Shown here piece after piece: positions 9,978-21,082 of a DNA stretch of 64,000 nucleotides. A program made the position numbers and the translations under genes. The notes below the pieces were generated by a model. The model did no database searches. It saw only the letters and a list, made by a program, of their open reading frames with translations, and had not been told where the DNA came from. The stretch's first letter is position 1, and the number at the start of each line of letters is the position of its first letter. The DNA comes from Homarus americanus (lineage: Eukaryota > Arthropoda > Malacostraca > Decapoda > Nephropidae): contig NW_024726302.1 in the NCBI RefSeq assembly GCF_018991925.1, forward strand, positions 1 to 64,000. The letters are read 5' to 3'.

Positions 9978-11990
9978 CAGTAGGGGCCCCTGTTCTAATG
10001 GGTCCAATCATTAATGGGCTTCAGCTCTAATGGGCCCCAGCTCTAATGGGTCCAGGAATTAATGGGCCCCAGCTCTAATGGGTCCAAACATTAATGGGCT
10101 TCACTCTAATGGGTCCAAACATTAATGGGCCCCAGCTCTAATGGGTCCAAGCATTAATGGGCTTCAGCTCTAATGGGTCCAAACATTAATGGGCCCCAGC
10201 TCTAATGGGCTCAAGCATTGGGCCCCAGCTCTAATGGGTCCAAATTAATGGCCCCAGCTTTAATGGGTCCAAGCATTAATGGGCCACAGCTCTAATGGAT
10301 CCAAAATTAATGGGCCCCAGCTCTAATGGGTCCAAACATTAATGGGTCTCACCTCCTAATGGGTCCAGAATTAATGGGCCCTCAGCTCTAATGGGTCCCA
10401 AGCATTAATGGGCCCCAGCTCTAATGGGTCCAAGAATTAATGGGTCAGCTCTAATGGGTTCAAACATTAATGGGTCCCAGCTCTAATGGATCCAGAATTA
10501 ATGGCCCCAGCTCTAATGGGTCCAAGCATTAATGAGCCACAGCTATAATGGTCCAAATTAATGGGCCGCCATAATGGGTCCAAACATTAATGGGCCTCCC
10601 AGCTCTAATGGGTCCAAGCATTAATGGGCCCCAGCTCTAATGGGTCTAAGCATTAATAGGCCCCAGCTCTAATGGGTCCAAACATTAATGAGCTCAGCTC
10701 TAAGGTCCAAACATTAATGAGCTCAGCTCTAATGGGTTCAGGAATTAATGGGCCCCAACTCTAATGGGTCAAGCATTAATGGCCCCAGCTCTAATGGGTC
10801 CAAGCATTAATGGGCCCCAGCTCTATGGGTCCAAACATTAATGAGCTCAGCTCTAATGGGTCCAAACATATGAGCTCAGGTCTAATGGGTCCAAACATTA
10901 ATGGCCCCAGCTGTAATGGGTCCAAGCATTAATGGGCCTCAGCTGTAATGGGTCCAAGCATTAATGGGCTCCAGCTCTAATGGGTCCAAACATTAATGGG
11001 TTTCAGCTCTAATGGGTCCAAACATTAATGGGCCACAGCTCTAATGGGTTCAGGAATTAATGCCCAACTCTAATGGGTCTAATCATGGCCAGCCTAATGG
11101 TCCAAACATTAATGGGCTTCAGCTCTAATGGGTCCAAACATTAATGGGCCTCAGCTCTAATGGGTCCAGGAATTAATGGGCCCCAGCTCTATGGGTCTAA
11201 GCATTAATGGGCTCCAGCTCTAATGGGTCCAAACATTAATGGGCTTCAGCTCTAATGGGTCCAAACATTAATGGGCCCCAGCTCTAATGGGTCAAGCATA
11301 TGGGCTCAGTTCTAATGGGTCCAAACATTAATGGGCTTCAGCTCTAATGGGTCCAAACATTAATGGCTTCAGCTCTAATGGGTCCAAACATTAATGGGCC
11401 CCAGCTCTAATGGGTCCAAGCATTAATGGGCTTCAGTTCTAATGGGTCCAAACATTAATGGGCTTCAGCTCTAATGGGTCCAAACATTAATGGACTTCAG
11501 CTCTAATGGGTCTAGCATTAATGGACTTCAGCTCTAATGGGTCCAAACATTAATGGGCTTCAGCTCTAATGGGTCCAAACATTAATGGGCCCCAGCTCTA
11601 ATGGGTCAAGCATAATGGCCCCAGCTGTAATGGGTCCAGAATTAATGGGCTCAGCTCTAATGGGTCCAAATTAATGGGCCCCAGCTCTAATGGGTCCAAA
11701 TTAATGGGATCCAGCTCTAATGGGTCAAGTTAATGGGATCCAGCTCTAATGGGTCCAGAATAAATGGGCCCCAGCTCTAATGAGGTCTAAGCATTAATGG
11801 GCGTCAGCTCTAATGGGTCCAAGCATTAATGGGCCCCAGCTCTAATGGGTCCAAGCATTAATGGGCACCAGCTCTAATGGGTCCAAACATTAATGGGCTC
11901 CAGCTCTATTGGTCCAATCATTAATGGGCCCCAGCTCTAATGGGTTCAAACATTAATGGGGCCCAGCTCTAATGGGTTCCAGGAAGTCTA
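9978..11990. repeat. 32-bp satellite (CAGCTCTAATGGGTCCAA core)
   Basis: About 60 copies of a 32-bp unit made of GGGCCCCAGCTCTAATGGGT and CCAAACATTAAT. The two half-units both carry TAATGGG, suggesting an older ~16-bp ancestor. Unit variants (CTTCAGC, CCACAGC, GATCCAGC) are scattered and small deletions are frequent. No coding potential. Confidence 0.95.
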
Positions 11991-12068
11991 ACGAGGGCCT
12001 AATGGTTCGCGGTCCTAATGGTTGACCCCATGGAGGTTGACTCTGAGGATAATCCATTCTAGGAAAGA

Positions 12069-12069
<1 letters not shown>

Positions 12070-12108
<39 letters not shown>

Positions 12109-12121
12109 CACGCACACACAC
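12070..12121. repeat. (CA)n microsatellite
   Basis: CA run with a single GACACG interruption. Confidence 0.95.
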
Positions 12122-12585
12122 AGTTGCCATGATATTAGCGGTCACAGTCACCTCAAGGTTTGGATAAATTAATCTTTATCCTTCCATCATTCATATGGGT
12201 AATACCAGCCGCGTTCTCACCCCTCATCAACTACCGTCCCTATGTGTTTGTGTCATAGAGTCCACATTACTGTACGACACCCTGAGGCCCGCTCCGGCAG
12301 ATCAATATAGGGTATGGGAGGAGCGTTAACAGCGGTGCCAGACGTATGACCATAATCCCATAATGTATCGTTCGTTTCTCGTTAGTTTTAAAGCATATAG
12401 TTTTGTTTTATTTTGTTTGCTGTTGTTTTATTATTTATAAGTTGAAATTATCTTCTTGTGAGCTTTTTGAATCTAGTTGTTGTTGCACTCGACAGATGGT
12501 TGACTGAGGTTCCAATTTTTTTTTTTTCATATACGTGAATTTTGTTATTTTATTTATAGGGACGAAATGAGTAAAGGTGAACTTG
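12122..12585. other. Unique stretch, no gene seen
   Basis: AT-rich, with T-homopolymers and a TTTTGTTT-rich part. No open frame with recognisable content. Confidence 0.5.
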
Positions 12586-12607
12586 TTGTGTGTGTGTGTG
12601 TGTGTGT

Positions 12608-12649
<42 letters not shown>

Positions 12650-12670
12650 ATGTGTGTGTGTGTGTGTGTA
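12586..12670. repeat. (GT)n microsatellite with two TCAT breaks
   Basis: Three GT runs separated by the same GTCATGTG interruption, so the interruption was itself duplicated with the run. Confidence 0.95.
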
Positions 12671-12764
12671 GTAGCGGTGGAATATTGACGAGTCGTTTCT
12701 AGATAAAAGGACGAATATCTATTGTTTGCTGCCGCTGTTTGATGTCTTCACGCTAAGGGTTAAA

Positions 12765-12796
12765 AAAAAAAAAAAGAGAGAGAGAGAGAGAGAGAG
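12765..12796. repeat. A-run plus (GA)n
   Basis: About 13 A followed by GA dinucleotides. Confidence 0.9.
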
Positions 12797-13210
12797 GCCG
12801 GGGAATTAAAAAAAAGTGCTATTGATGTTAGTGGATGGTCGTACGAAAAGAAAAAAAAGAAAAAACGAAGATAATATTTTGAAACACACGGAGGCGGATG
12901 GCAACAAGACATATGGTGGCGGTAAACAAGATTGAACTCAGTAGACGAAAGTACAAGACATCAGTAGGGTGTAAAATGCTCTTCCTCTTTCAATAATAAA
13001 CAAACCAACACATTATTTACATTGAATCAACAGGTATAATTAAAATAGCTATGTTATTGTGTGTTCTTAAAGCCGTATGCTGGGTTTTTTTTATTAATTA
13101 ATAGGGCACAGTATGGAAGAGTTCATATTTTAAAGAGGATAACAATTTCACTCCCGTCAGCCCGAGTACAGAGTGACATGACAACAACCGCTGTGTTCCA
13201 TACTGTACTT
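12797..13210. other. Unique AT-rich stretch, no gene seen
   Basis: Contains A-rich runs at 12846-12865 and a T-run at 13085; nothing recognisable. Confidence 0.45.
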
Positions 13211-13214
13211 ACCG

Positions 13215-13370
13215 TGAAGAGGGGTGGGGGTGGATAGGTAGGGGGGATTGGGGAAGAGGTGGGTGGGTAGATAGGGAAGAGGGGTGGGGTGGGTGGGTGG
13301 GGAAGGGGAAGAGGAAGGGTGGGTGGGTAGATAGGGGAAGGGGGAAGAGGGTTGGGGGTAAGAAAGTTAG
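13215..13370. repeat. G-rich GGGTGGGTGGG tract
   Basis: Irregular repeats of GGGTGGGTGGGTAGATAGGG and GGGGAAGAGG. Several windows contain four or more runs of three G, so quadruplex formation on the plus strand is plausible. Confidence 0.8.
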
Positions 13371-13522
13371 TTGACAAGTTTGTGTGGGCGTTTCAATGGT
13401 AATTACTAGGTCGATGTGGCAGTGTGTCAGTAGTCGTAGAAAACAGATGAATAATGAACAGTAGATAGAAATGACTGATAACTTTTTTGTGTTCTCTGTC
13501 GCTATAAGGACCCCGTTATAGA

Positions 13523-13702
13523 GATGCATAGATAGATAGAGATAAATAGATAGGTGGATATTTTAATAGATAAAGAGAATAAGTAGAGGTGGCCAGATAA
13601 AGAGATAGATAGATAGATAGATAGATATACAAAGAAATAGGCCTAGGTGGACAGGTAAATGAAGATACATACATACATACATACATACATACATACATAG
13701 AC
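13523..13702. repeat. (GATA)n and (CATA)n microsatellites
   Basis: Scattered GATA units (13523-13626) followed by seven to eight CATA units (13666-13698). Confidence 0.93.
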
Positions 13703-13759
13703 AATTAATAATTCATATATTGCCCATTTAATTACTGTATGTCTATAGTAGTTTTCTCT

Positions 13760-13763
<4 letters not shown>

Positions 13764-13804
<41 letters not shown>

Positions 13805-13838
13805 TGGTAGTGTTAATTACTGGACAGGTGAGGCGGGT

Positions 13839-13910
<72 letters not shown>

Positions 13911-13993
13911 GTCTGTCTGTCTGTGTTGATTATCTCTCTTTGTTTATCTGGGGAGGGAGGGGTTGAGTGAGAGGAGAGGAAAGTAAGAAAGGG

Positions 13994-14042
<49 letters not shown>
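13764..14042. repeat. (GT)n, (CT)n, (GTCT)n and (GA)n cluster
   Basis: GT at 13764-13799, CT at 13842-13900, GTCT at 13911-13922 and GA at 14002-14042. The CT and GA tracts are complementary and about 100 bp apart, so they can pair as a hairpin. Confidence 0.93.
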
Positions 14043-14043
<1 letters not shown>

Positions 14044-14158
14044 CCAATCACATATCTAATTACTCATGTCTCTTTCAACAGGTAAGTACACACACACAGG
14101 TACCCACACAGTACACACACACAGGTGGCTCCAGTGTAGTGGGACTACTACTACTACT

Positions 14159-14520
14159 TTTTAACGTGGCCTCCAGCCTCCCCAATAGCCACACCTTCGC
14201 CACCATTTATTTACCTTAATATTAAATATCTAATACATAAACAACTATCTATCTGTGTTAAATTAGTTGAGCCGCAGATCGATGCGGCATTCGGTGACTT
14301 AGCCTCATAGTCGATATCTGCAGCAGTTGACGGAGTAGGGCAAGCTCTCGTTCCCTGAGGCAGAGCAAAGCCGACCGAAGAGAGAAGGACAGTCGACATC
14401 TCATCCAGGCTGTGACATAACTTCTGGGCTGCTGCTTCTGTTCGGAGATCAGCTCCGCGAGTCTGGCGTAAAACATCTTGCGCTTGGGCCCATCCACCAG
14501 AGGTTGTGAACACTACTACT
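14159..14520 (-). pseudogene. Retroelement protein C-terminal segment, copy 1
   Basis: The minus strand reads VFTTSGG, then after a frame change MFYARLAELISEQKQQ, RCRLSFSLRSALLCLRE and a short tail. From memory this resembles a widespread C-terminal region of transposon-encoded proteins in aquatic animals, with motifs TPLVF(S/T)TSGG, (Y)KRLA and RC(K/R)LSFSLLRS..(C/L)RG, often annotated next to reverse transcriptases. I cannot name the clade. The copy ends with a 3' region, GGCTATTGGGGAGGCTGGAG, that leads into the triplet repeats. It is frameshifted and truncated at its 5' side. It matches the segment at 15086-15545 with many small indels. Confidence 0.55.
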
Positions 14521-15085
14521 ACTAGTCTAACACTTTCACTACACAACCACTATTATAACAGCGCCATCACACCAACGACCACCACTACCACCACCACTTT
14601 TTAATAGTGGCCTCCAGCCTCCCCAATAGCCACACCTTCGCCACCACTACTACTACCACCACTACCATCACCACTACCACTACTACCACTACTCCCACCG
14701 CTACTACTACCACTACCACCACTACTACTACCACCACTACTACTACCACCACTACTACTACTACCACTACTCACCACCACCACTACTACTGCCACCACCA
14801 CCACTACCACTACTACTACCACCACCTCACTACTACTACCACCACCCACTACCACTACTACTACCACCACCACTAATCACTACGACTACTACTACCACTA
14901 CCACTACCACTACTACCACCACGACCACGACCACTACCACTACTACTACTACCACCACTACCACCACCACTACCACTACTACCACCACGACCACTACCAC
15001 TACTGCTCAACACTACCACTACTACTACTACCACCACCACCACTACCACTACCACTACTACCACCACCACTACTACCACTACCAC

Positions 15086-15545
15086 TACAAAACGTGGCCT
15101 CAGCCTCCCCAATAGCCACCCTCGCCGCCATTTTTTACCTTAATATTAAATATCCTAATACATACGTAGCTATCCTAGCTGTGTTGAGTTAGTTAGACGC
15201 AGATCTATGCGGCATTCAGTGTTCTTACTCATAGTCAATATCTGCAACTGTTGTCGGCTTTGGGGCGGCTTTCGTTCCCCTGAGGCAGAGCAGCCGACGG
15301 AGAAAGGACAGTCTACATCTCTCATCCAGGCTGTAACATAACTTCTGGGCTGCTGCTTCTGTTCGGAATAGCACCTCCGCGAGTCTGGCGTAAAGCATCT
15401 TGCACTTTATCCACCAGAGGTTGTGAACACTAGAGGAGTGAAGCTGCCTTGATCAACGTTCTGAATTCTCTCCCATGCCCTTATCTTGTCGTTCTCGTTC
15501 CTCCTGTCCAGCAGCATCGAGCTAAGATACAGTGACACACTACCA
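15086..15545 (-). pseudogene. Retroelement protein C-terminal segment, copy 2
   Basis: Second, longer copy of the 14159-14520 segment. It extends further upstream on the minus strand, reading SSMLLDRRNENDKIRAW, ERIQNVDQGSFTPLVFTTSG, then a stop and frameshifts through the region equivalent to the YARLA and LSFSL motifs. The presence of the charged stretch before FTPLVF supports a genuine protein-coding ancestor rather than chance similarity. Both copies share the same 3' end and orientation, and both abut CCA/CTA triplets at both sides, so they were probably spread as part of one composite tandem unit. Confidence 0.55.
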
Positions 15546-16129
15546 CTACTACTGCTACCACCACTACTACTACCACCGCGACCACTACCACTACTACTAC
15601 CACCACCACCACTACTACAACCATCACCCTCACTACTACCACCACCACCACCACTACTACTACCACCACCACCACCACTACCACTACTACCACCGACCAC
15701 TACCACTACTACCACCACCACTACCACCACTACTACCACCACTAATACTACCACCACGACCACTACCACTACTACCACGACCACTACCACTACTACTACC
15801 ACTACCACTACTACTACCACCACCACTACCACTACTACTACCACTTACCACTACTACTACCACCACCACCACTACCACTACTACTACCACCACCACCACT
15901 ACTACTACCACCACCACTACTACTATCACCGACCACTACCACTGCTACTACCACCACCACTCTACCACCGCCACCACCACACCACCACCACTACTATCAC
16001 CACGACCACCACCACTACTACTACCACCACCACCACTACTACTACCACCACCACTACTACTATCACCACGACCACTACCACTACTACTACCACCACCACC
16101 ACCACCTCTAATAATCTGGTTATGCACTT

Positions 16130-16560
16130 TGAATTTTCCTCTCCTCTCCTCTCCTCCTTCCCCTTCGTCATTCTTCCCCATCCCTCATCTCACCTTCCTT
16201 CTCTCCCCTCTCTCCCATCTCTCCTTCCCCTTTCCCCTTCCCCCCCCTCTTCCTTTCCCCTTCTCTCCCCTTTTTCTTCTCTTATCCCCCTCTTCCCTTC
16301 CCCTCCTCCTCTCCTCCTTTCTTCCTCTTCCCCTCTTCCTTCCCTCCTCCTCTCCTCCTTTCTTCCTCTTCTCCTCCTCTCCCACTTTCCTCCTCTTTTC
16401 CAATCTTCCATTCCCCTCTTTACCATATCCTTTATCTCCTCTTTCCTTCCTCTTCTCTCCTTCCCTAGCCATTCCTCCCCCTCCCTCCTCCCTCCCCCTC
16501 CCACCCCCTCCCCTCCTCTCCCCCTCCCCCTCCCCCTCCTCTCCTCCCCTTAGCATCTTT
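16130..16560. repeat. Polypyrimidine tract, ~430 bp
   Basis: Almost pure C and T (TCCTCTCCTCC, CCCCTTCC) on the plus strand, without a fixed period. Purine frames on the minus strand (Arg/Glu/Gly-rich) are not genes. Long homopyrimidine DNA can form triplexes. Confidence 0.92.
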
Positions 16561-16698
16561 CCATTATAAACATTTTTTTCCAAGTTTATTTTCCCTCTCA
16601 TGGTATAGTGGAAAATCAATATGTCTGTCTGTGCTACGTCTCTCTCTCTCTCTCTCTCTCGTTAAGTGTAGTTCGTTGTGTAGATTTTCAAAGTAAAT
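16561..16698. other. Spacer with short (CT)n
   Basis: Unique spacer with a CT run at about 16639-16662. Confidence 0.6.
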
Positions 16699-17932
16699 TA
16701 ATTTTGTCTCTAACTGGTGCTAAGTGAAGGTATCTAGTTAAGGTAGAGTCTCACTGTTAATTTTGTCTCTAACTGGTGCTAAGTGAAGGTATCTAGTTAA
16801 GGTAGAGTCTCACTGTTAATTTGTCTCTAACTGGTGCTAAGTGAAGGTATCTAGTTAAGGTAGAGTCTCACTGTTAATTTTGTCTCCTAACTGGTGCTAA
16901 GTGAACGTATCTAGTTAAGGTAGAGTCTCAGTGTTAATTTTGTCTCTAACTGGTGCTAAGTGAAGGTATCTAGTTAAGGTAGAGTCTCAGTGTTAATTTT
17001 GTCTCCTAACTGGTGCTAAGTGAAGGTATCTAGTTAAGGTAGAGTCTCACTGTTAATTTTGTCTCTAACTGGTGCTAAGTGAGTATCTAGTTAAGGTAGA
17101 GTCTCACTGTTAATTTTGTCTCTAACTGGTGCTAAGTGAAGGTATCTAGTTAAGGTAGAGTCTCACTGTTAATTTTGTCTCTCCTAACTGGTGCTAAGTG
17201 AACGTATCTAGTTAGGTAGAGTCTCAGTGTTAATTTTGTCTCTAACTGGTGCTAAGTTAAGGTATCTAGTTAAGGTGAGTCTCAGTGTTAATTTTGTCTC
17301 TAACTGGTGCTAAGTTAAGGTATCTAGTTAAGGTAGAGTCTCAGTGTTAATTTTGTCTCTAACTGGTGCTAAGTGAACGTATCTAGTTAAGGTAGAGTCT
17401 CAGTGTTAATTTTGTCTCTAACTGGTGCTAAGTTAACGTATCTAGTTAAGGTAGAGTCTCAGTGTTAATTTTGTCTCTAACTGGTGCTAAGTGAACGTAT
17501 CTAGTTAAGGTAGAGTCTCACTGTTAATTTTGTCTCTAACTGGTGCTAAGTGAACGTATCTAGTTAAGGTAGAGTCTCAGTGTTAATTTTGTCTCTAACT
17601 GGTGCTAAGTTAAGGTATCTAGTTAAGGTAGAGTCTCAGTGTTAATTTTGTCTCCTAACTGGTGCTAAGTGAACGTATCTAGTTAGGTAGAGTCTCACTG
17701 TTAATTTTGTCTCTAACTGGTCAAGTGAACGTATCTAGTTAGGAGAGTCTCAGTGTAATTTTGTCTCCTAACTGGTGCTAAGTTAAGGTATCTAGTTAAG
17801 TTTGAGTCTCAGTGTTAATTTTGTCTCTAACTGTGCTAAGTGAACGTATCTAGTTAAGTAGTCTCAGTGTTAATTTTGTCTCCTAACTGGTGCTAAGTGA
17901 AGGTATCTAGTTAAGGTAGAGCCTCAAATGAA
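16699..17932. repeat. 59-bp satellite
   Basis: About 21 copies of a 59-bp unit containing GTCTCTAACTGGTGCTAAGT and TATCTAGTTAAGGTAGAGTC. Variable positions include GAAGG/GAACG/TAAGG and CACTG/CAGTG. The first units share GAAGG/CACTG and later units mix freely, which indicates ongoing exchange. The last copy diverges at about 17925. Confidence 0.95.
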
Positions 17933-18043
17933 TAAGTCTATGTACGGTAGTTAAGGCTGAAGTTCATGGCTCAAGTGAACCAGTTATGTACTTGTTGAGG
18001 TCACCCGTTATGAGGAATATTTAACTGAGGAGCCAATACAGAT

Positions 18044-18211
18044 CACCTGAAGATTAACCACCCTAACCTAACCTAACCTAACTTGACATTAACATAACAT
18101 AACAAAATAACGTAACTTAACCTAACACAACATAACGTATAAAAATAGCCTAACCTATCCTACTCTAACCTAACCTAACCTAACCACACACCTCTTTATT
18201 GTAATTGACTG

Positions 18212-18256
<45 letters not shown>

Positions 18257-18375
18257 AGTAAGTCCCAGGTTAGGTTAAGTTAGGTTAGGTTACGTTATGT
18301 TGCGTTATATTATGTTACGTTAGGTTAGGTTAGGTTAGGTTAAGGTTAGGTTAGGTTAGGTCAGGTCAGAGTAAG
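18044..18375. repeat. Leader, CCTAA block, (GT)n, TTAGG block
   Basis: CACCTGAAGATTAACCACCC starts a degenerate CCTAA block to ~18185. A GT microsatellite (18213-18255) follows, then GGTTAGGTTAGG repeats to ~18370. The two pentamer blocks are on opposite strands and flank the GT run, so the whole can fold back. Many units mutate to AACATAACATAAC or GTTACGTTATG, so the block is old. Confidence 0.88.
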
Positions 18376-19090
18376 TTTGATGGTTTATCCTATGCCTAAT
18401 AACCATTAACTCCAGGTCGGACACACGCTTCAGATTCTCAAAGGAACTTAGACAATTTTCTTCTCTCGGCTGAAGACCCGAGAACGTATGTAACTGACGC
18501 ATTTACGCTATGACGCAAAAAAATGGATTCTTGATGATTCTTATGTCAAAATTTACCCATAACTGGAGAATTAAATGCGTATACAACTAATTTACTTGAC
18601 CAACTAAACATACGAGAGTCAAAATGGCGGCGAAAATGCACATAGACTGTATGGTAAGTATAGGCATCATGTCACATGCAGTTAAAATACCCAAAAAACC
18701 GAGATGGCTTCTGAATCCGGTTATGCAGTGGTTTAACCTTTATCCGGCGAATTTCGGTTAATAGGATCATGTGTTTATCGATCTCATGCGACGCTAAATT
18801 AAAAATGAATGTTGACCGCTGGCTGGCACGGTATGGAGAAGATCGAAGCGGCTACAATAATTTAGGGTAGTCTCCCCTCGTCCGTCCCCGTGTTCGATTC
18901 CTTTGCCTCGCCCCGGGCTTCGTCTTAATGATCCTCCCAAAACACTATTGAATGAAGGCTGGGGGGGGTGAGGGTGATACAGTTAATGACGTTAATAATG
19001 TAATAATAACGGTATAAATTATAATTAGAATATTAATTACTACAAAACATTAATAATGACGGTAATATTACTGATAATAATAATAATAAG
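18376..19090. other. Unique stretch; no confident gene
   Basis: Low-repeat sequence. An AAAATGGCGGC start-like motif followed by a GTAAGT donor-like site occurs at 18621-18659 (see findings). G-run at 18961-18968. No RNA gene seen. Confidence 0.4.
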
Positions 19091-19142
19091 AATACATACA
19101 TACATACATACATACATACATACATACATACATACATACATA
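19091..19142. repeat. (CATA)n on the 3' side of a SINE
   Basis: About 12 CATA units. The same repeat resumes at 19311-19340 on the other side of the SINE. Confidence 0.95.
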
Positions 19143-19310
19143 ATGGTTGCCTCTCGTTGGCCAGCACTAGCGCCACCTAAGCATGAATTTCTTAACGAGC
19201 TGCATGACCCGAGAAGACCGGACAACTCACCAACTGCACTGGCTAACCATTACCCCGGAACACGATTGGCAAATATATTAACATCCAGGTTATCAATTAC
19301 TGCTGAGTAG
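19143..19310 (-). mobile_element. SINE copy, 5' truncated or diverged
   Basis: On the minus strand it matches the body of the full SINE at 49465-49910. The shared phrases are GTAATGGTTAGCCAGTGCAG, GAGTTGTCCGGTCTT, GGTCATGCAGCTCGTTAA, AAATTCATGC (versus AAATTCACGC) and the end GGCAACCAT. It lacks the tRNA-like head and the internal 68-bp repeats of the other copy, so it represents a shorter subfamily or an ancestor. It sits inside a CATA microsatellite, which flanks both ends; this suggests insertion into that repeat or tail-driven growth. Confidence 0.78.
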
Positions 19311-19340
19311 ACATACATACATACATACATACATACATAA

Positions 19341-19890
19341 CGTCACTTGTTATGTTTTATAGTGAAGCGATGACGTCACATGGTCACTTTGTTACTACTA
19401 GGGTGCTAGGTAATCGATTATAAACTAGCCAATCACAAGGTCTGAAATGCAATCAAAGTCTTGCATGAATTATGGGAGAGTAACCAATCAGAGCAGCCGA
19501 GGTACTTTACTATGTGTGATGTCACGATATACCAGCCAGTGAGAGTGGTTGAGCTGTGTCGTCAGTGACAGAACCAGCCAGTCAGATTCGTTGGGGTACG
19601 CTACTGCTAGTGACGTCATGAACGGGGCCAGCCATTCACATTAGGTGAGGAACAGTCCAGCCCGTTACGTCCCAAACAAGACTAACCAATCACGACAGCC
19701 GACCTACACCTCGATCTCTACCAACCTGTACGAGACCGACCAATGAGAATAACTGACCCCTATTCAGCTCGCAACGTCACGTACAAAACCACCCAATGAC
19801 AGTAACCAACGAACACAAAGCCCTTGACGTCACCTACAAACCCATCCAATCACAGCCGCCTCAACATACACTTGTGTGTGACGTCATTAG
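19341..19890. repeat. Degenerate ~54-bp array with TGACGTCA and CCAAT motifs
   Basis: Perfect TGACGTCA octamers lie at 19371, 19611, 19825 and 19879, with near matches (TGATGTCAC 19518, AACGTCACG 19773). CCAATCA/CCAATGA-type motifs lie at 19429, 19484, 19685, 19739, 19792 and 19846, with decayed forms (CCAGCCAGTGAG, CCAGCCATTCAC) filling the gap. Spacing is close to 53-56 bp. This is a diverged tandem repeat in which two short motifs are better kept than the rest. TGACGTCA is the CREB/ATF site and CCAAT the NF-Y site in animals; whether they bind anything here is unknown. Confidence 0.7.
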
Positions 19891-19950
19891 TTATAGCCCG
19901 GGGTCCCGTCTCGCTTATTTCGCCTGAGAGTTTATTAATGTAAGATGGTG

Positions 19951-20463
<513 letters not shown>

Positions 20464-20595
20464 GGTTCACCATAATTATATCTAAAAACCATTAAGTTTC
20501 ACATCTTATCTAATACAATGGGAGTAATGGAGAGAGAGTAATGAACAACGTGGTGAGTTAGATTTTTGTGTTTAATAATATTTAATTTCTAACAC

Positions 20596-20785
20596 TTCTC
20601 TCTCTCTCTCTCTCTCCTCTCCCTCTCTCTCCTCTCTCTCTCTCTCTCCACCGTATTTCTTAACCTTACCTCCTCCCCCCCCTCCCTCCCCTCCTCCCTC
20701 CTTCCTCTTCTCTTCCTCCTCCTCCCTCCCTCTTCTCTTCCTCCTCCTCCCTCCCTCTTCTTCCTCCTCCCCTCCCTCTCTCCCG
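20596..20785. repeat. (CT)n and CCTCCC-rich pyrimidine tract
   Basis: CT repeats followed by TCCTCCTCCCTCCC and TTCTCTTCC elements. Confidence 0.92.
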
Positions 20786-20905
20786 CTGATTGGTCCGTGT
20801 CCTCCATGGTGTGCTCTGATTGGTCCTTTTCCACCCTGCTTTGCTCTGATTGGCCCTTGGTCTCCATGATGATGTGCTCTGATTAGTGGACATAAACCAA
20901 TCATC
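20786..20905. repeat. ~30-bp repeat with CTGATTGG (inverted CCAAT)
   Basis: TGATTGG at 20788, 20818 and 20848 and TGATTAG at 20880, each after GCTC or CGC and followed by a diverged 20-bp spacer. CCAATCATC on the opposite sense follows at 20897. Contains the same CCAAT-type motif as the 19.4-19.9 kb array but with a different period. Confidence 0.65.
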
Positions 20906-21082
20906 TTCCGTCAATCCCGCACACGCGTGGATTTTGCTTGGCTAGTTCTCATCGATACCCTGGAAAGTGCTGACTCATGTTGATGGTTAGTGACATCTAA
21001 GGGTCGTTAATGAGGTGATTTAAGGGGTTATTTAAAGGGTTAGGGGTTGACATAATAAACGCACATTTTTTATTACATGAAA

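Larger units (their letters stand above)
14130..16108. repeat. (CCA/CTA)n triplet field with embedded element copies
   Basis: Mixed ACT/ACC triplets filling about 1.2 kb in three blocks (about 14515-15085, 15540-15955, 15956-16108), separated by retroelement-derived segments at 14159-14520 and 15086-15545. A short extra copy of the segment end, TGGCCTCCAGCCTCCCCAAT, lies at 14609. The ~930-bp spacing of the two segments suggests a large composite unit. Open frames (poly-Val, poly-Thr, poly-Pro) are artefacts of triplet repeats. Confidence 0.9.

Noticed and set aside
15486..16569. Two frames of ~350 codons rich in Leu-Pro, Thr and His-Tyr
   Set aside because: They run over CCA/CTA triplets and then a C/T tract; open frames coexist in shifted registers.
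18044..18375. True telomere or telomere fusion
   Set aside because: The pentamers are degenerate, short, and in C-strand-then-G-strand order with a GT loop and a fixed leader; a fusion would have the opposite order.
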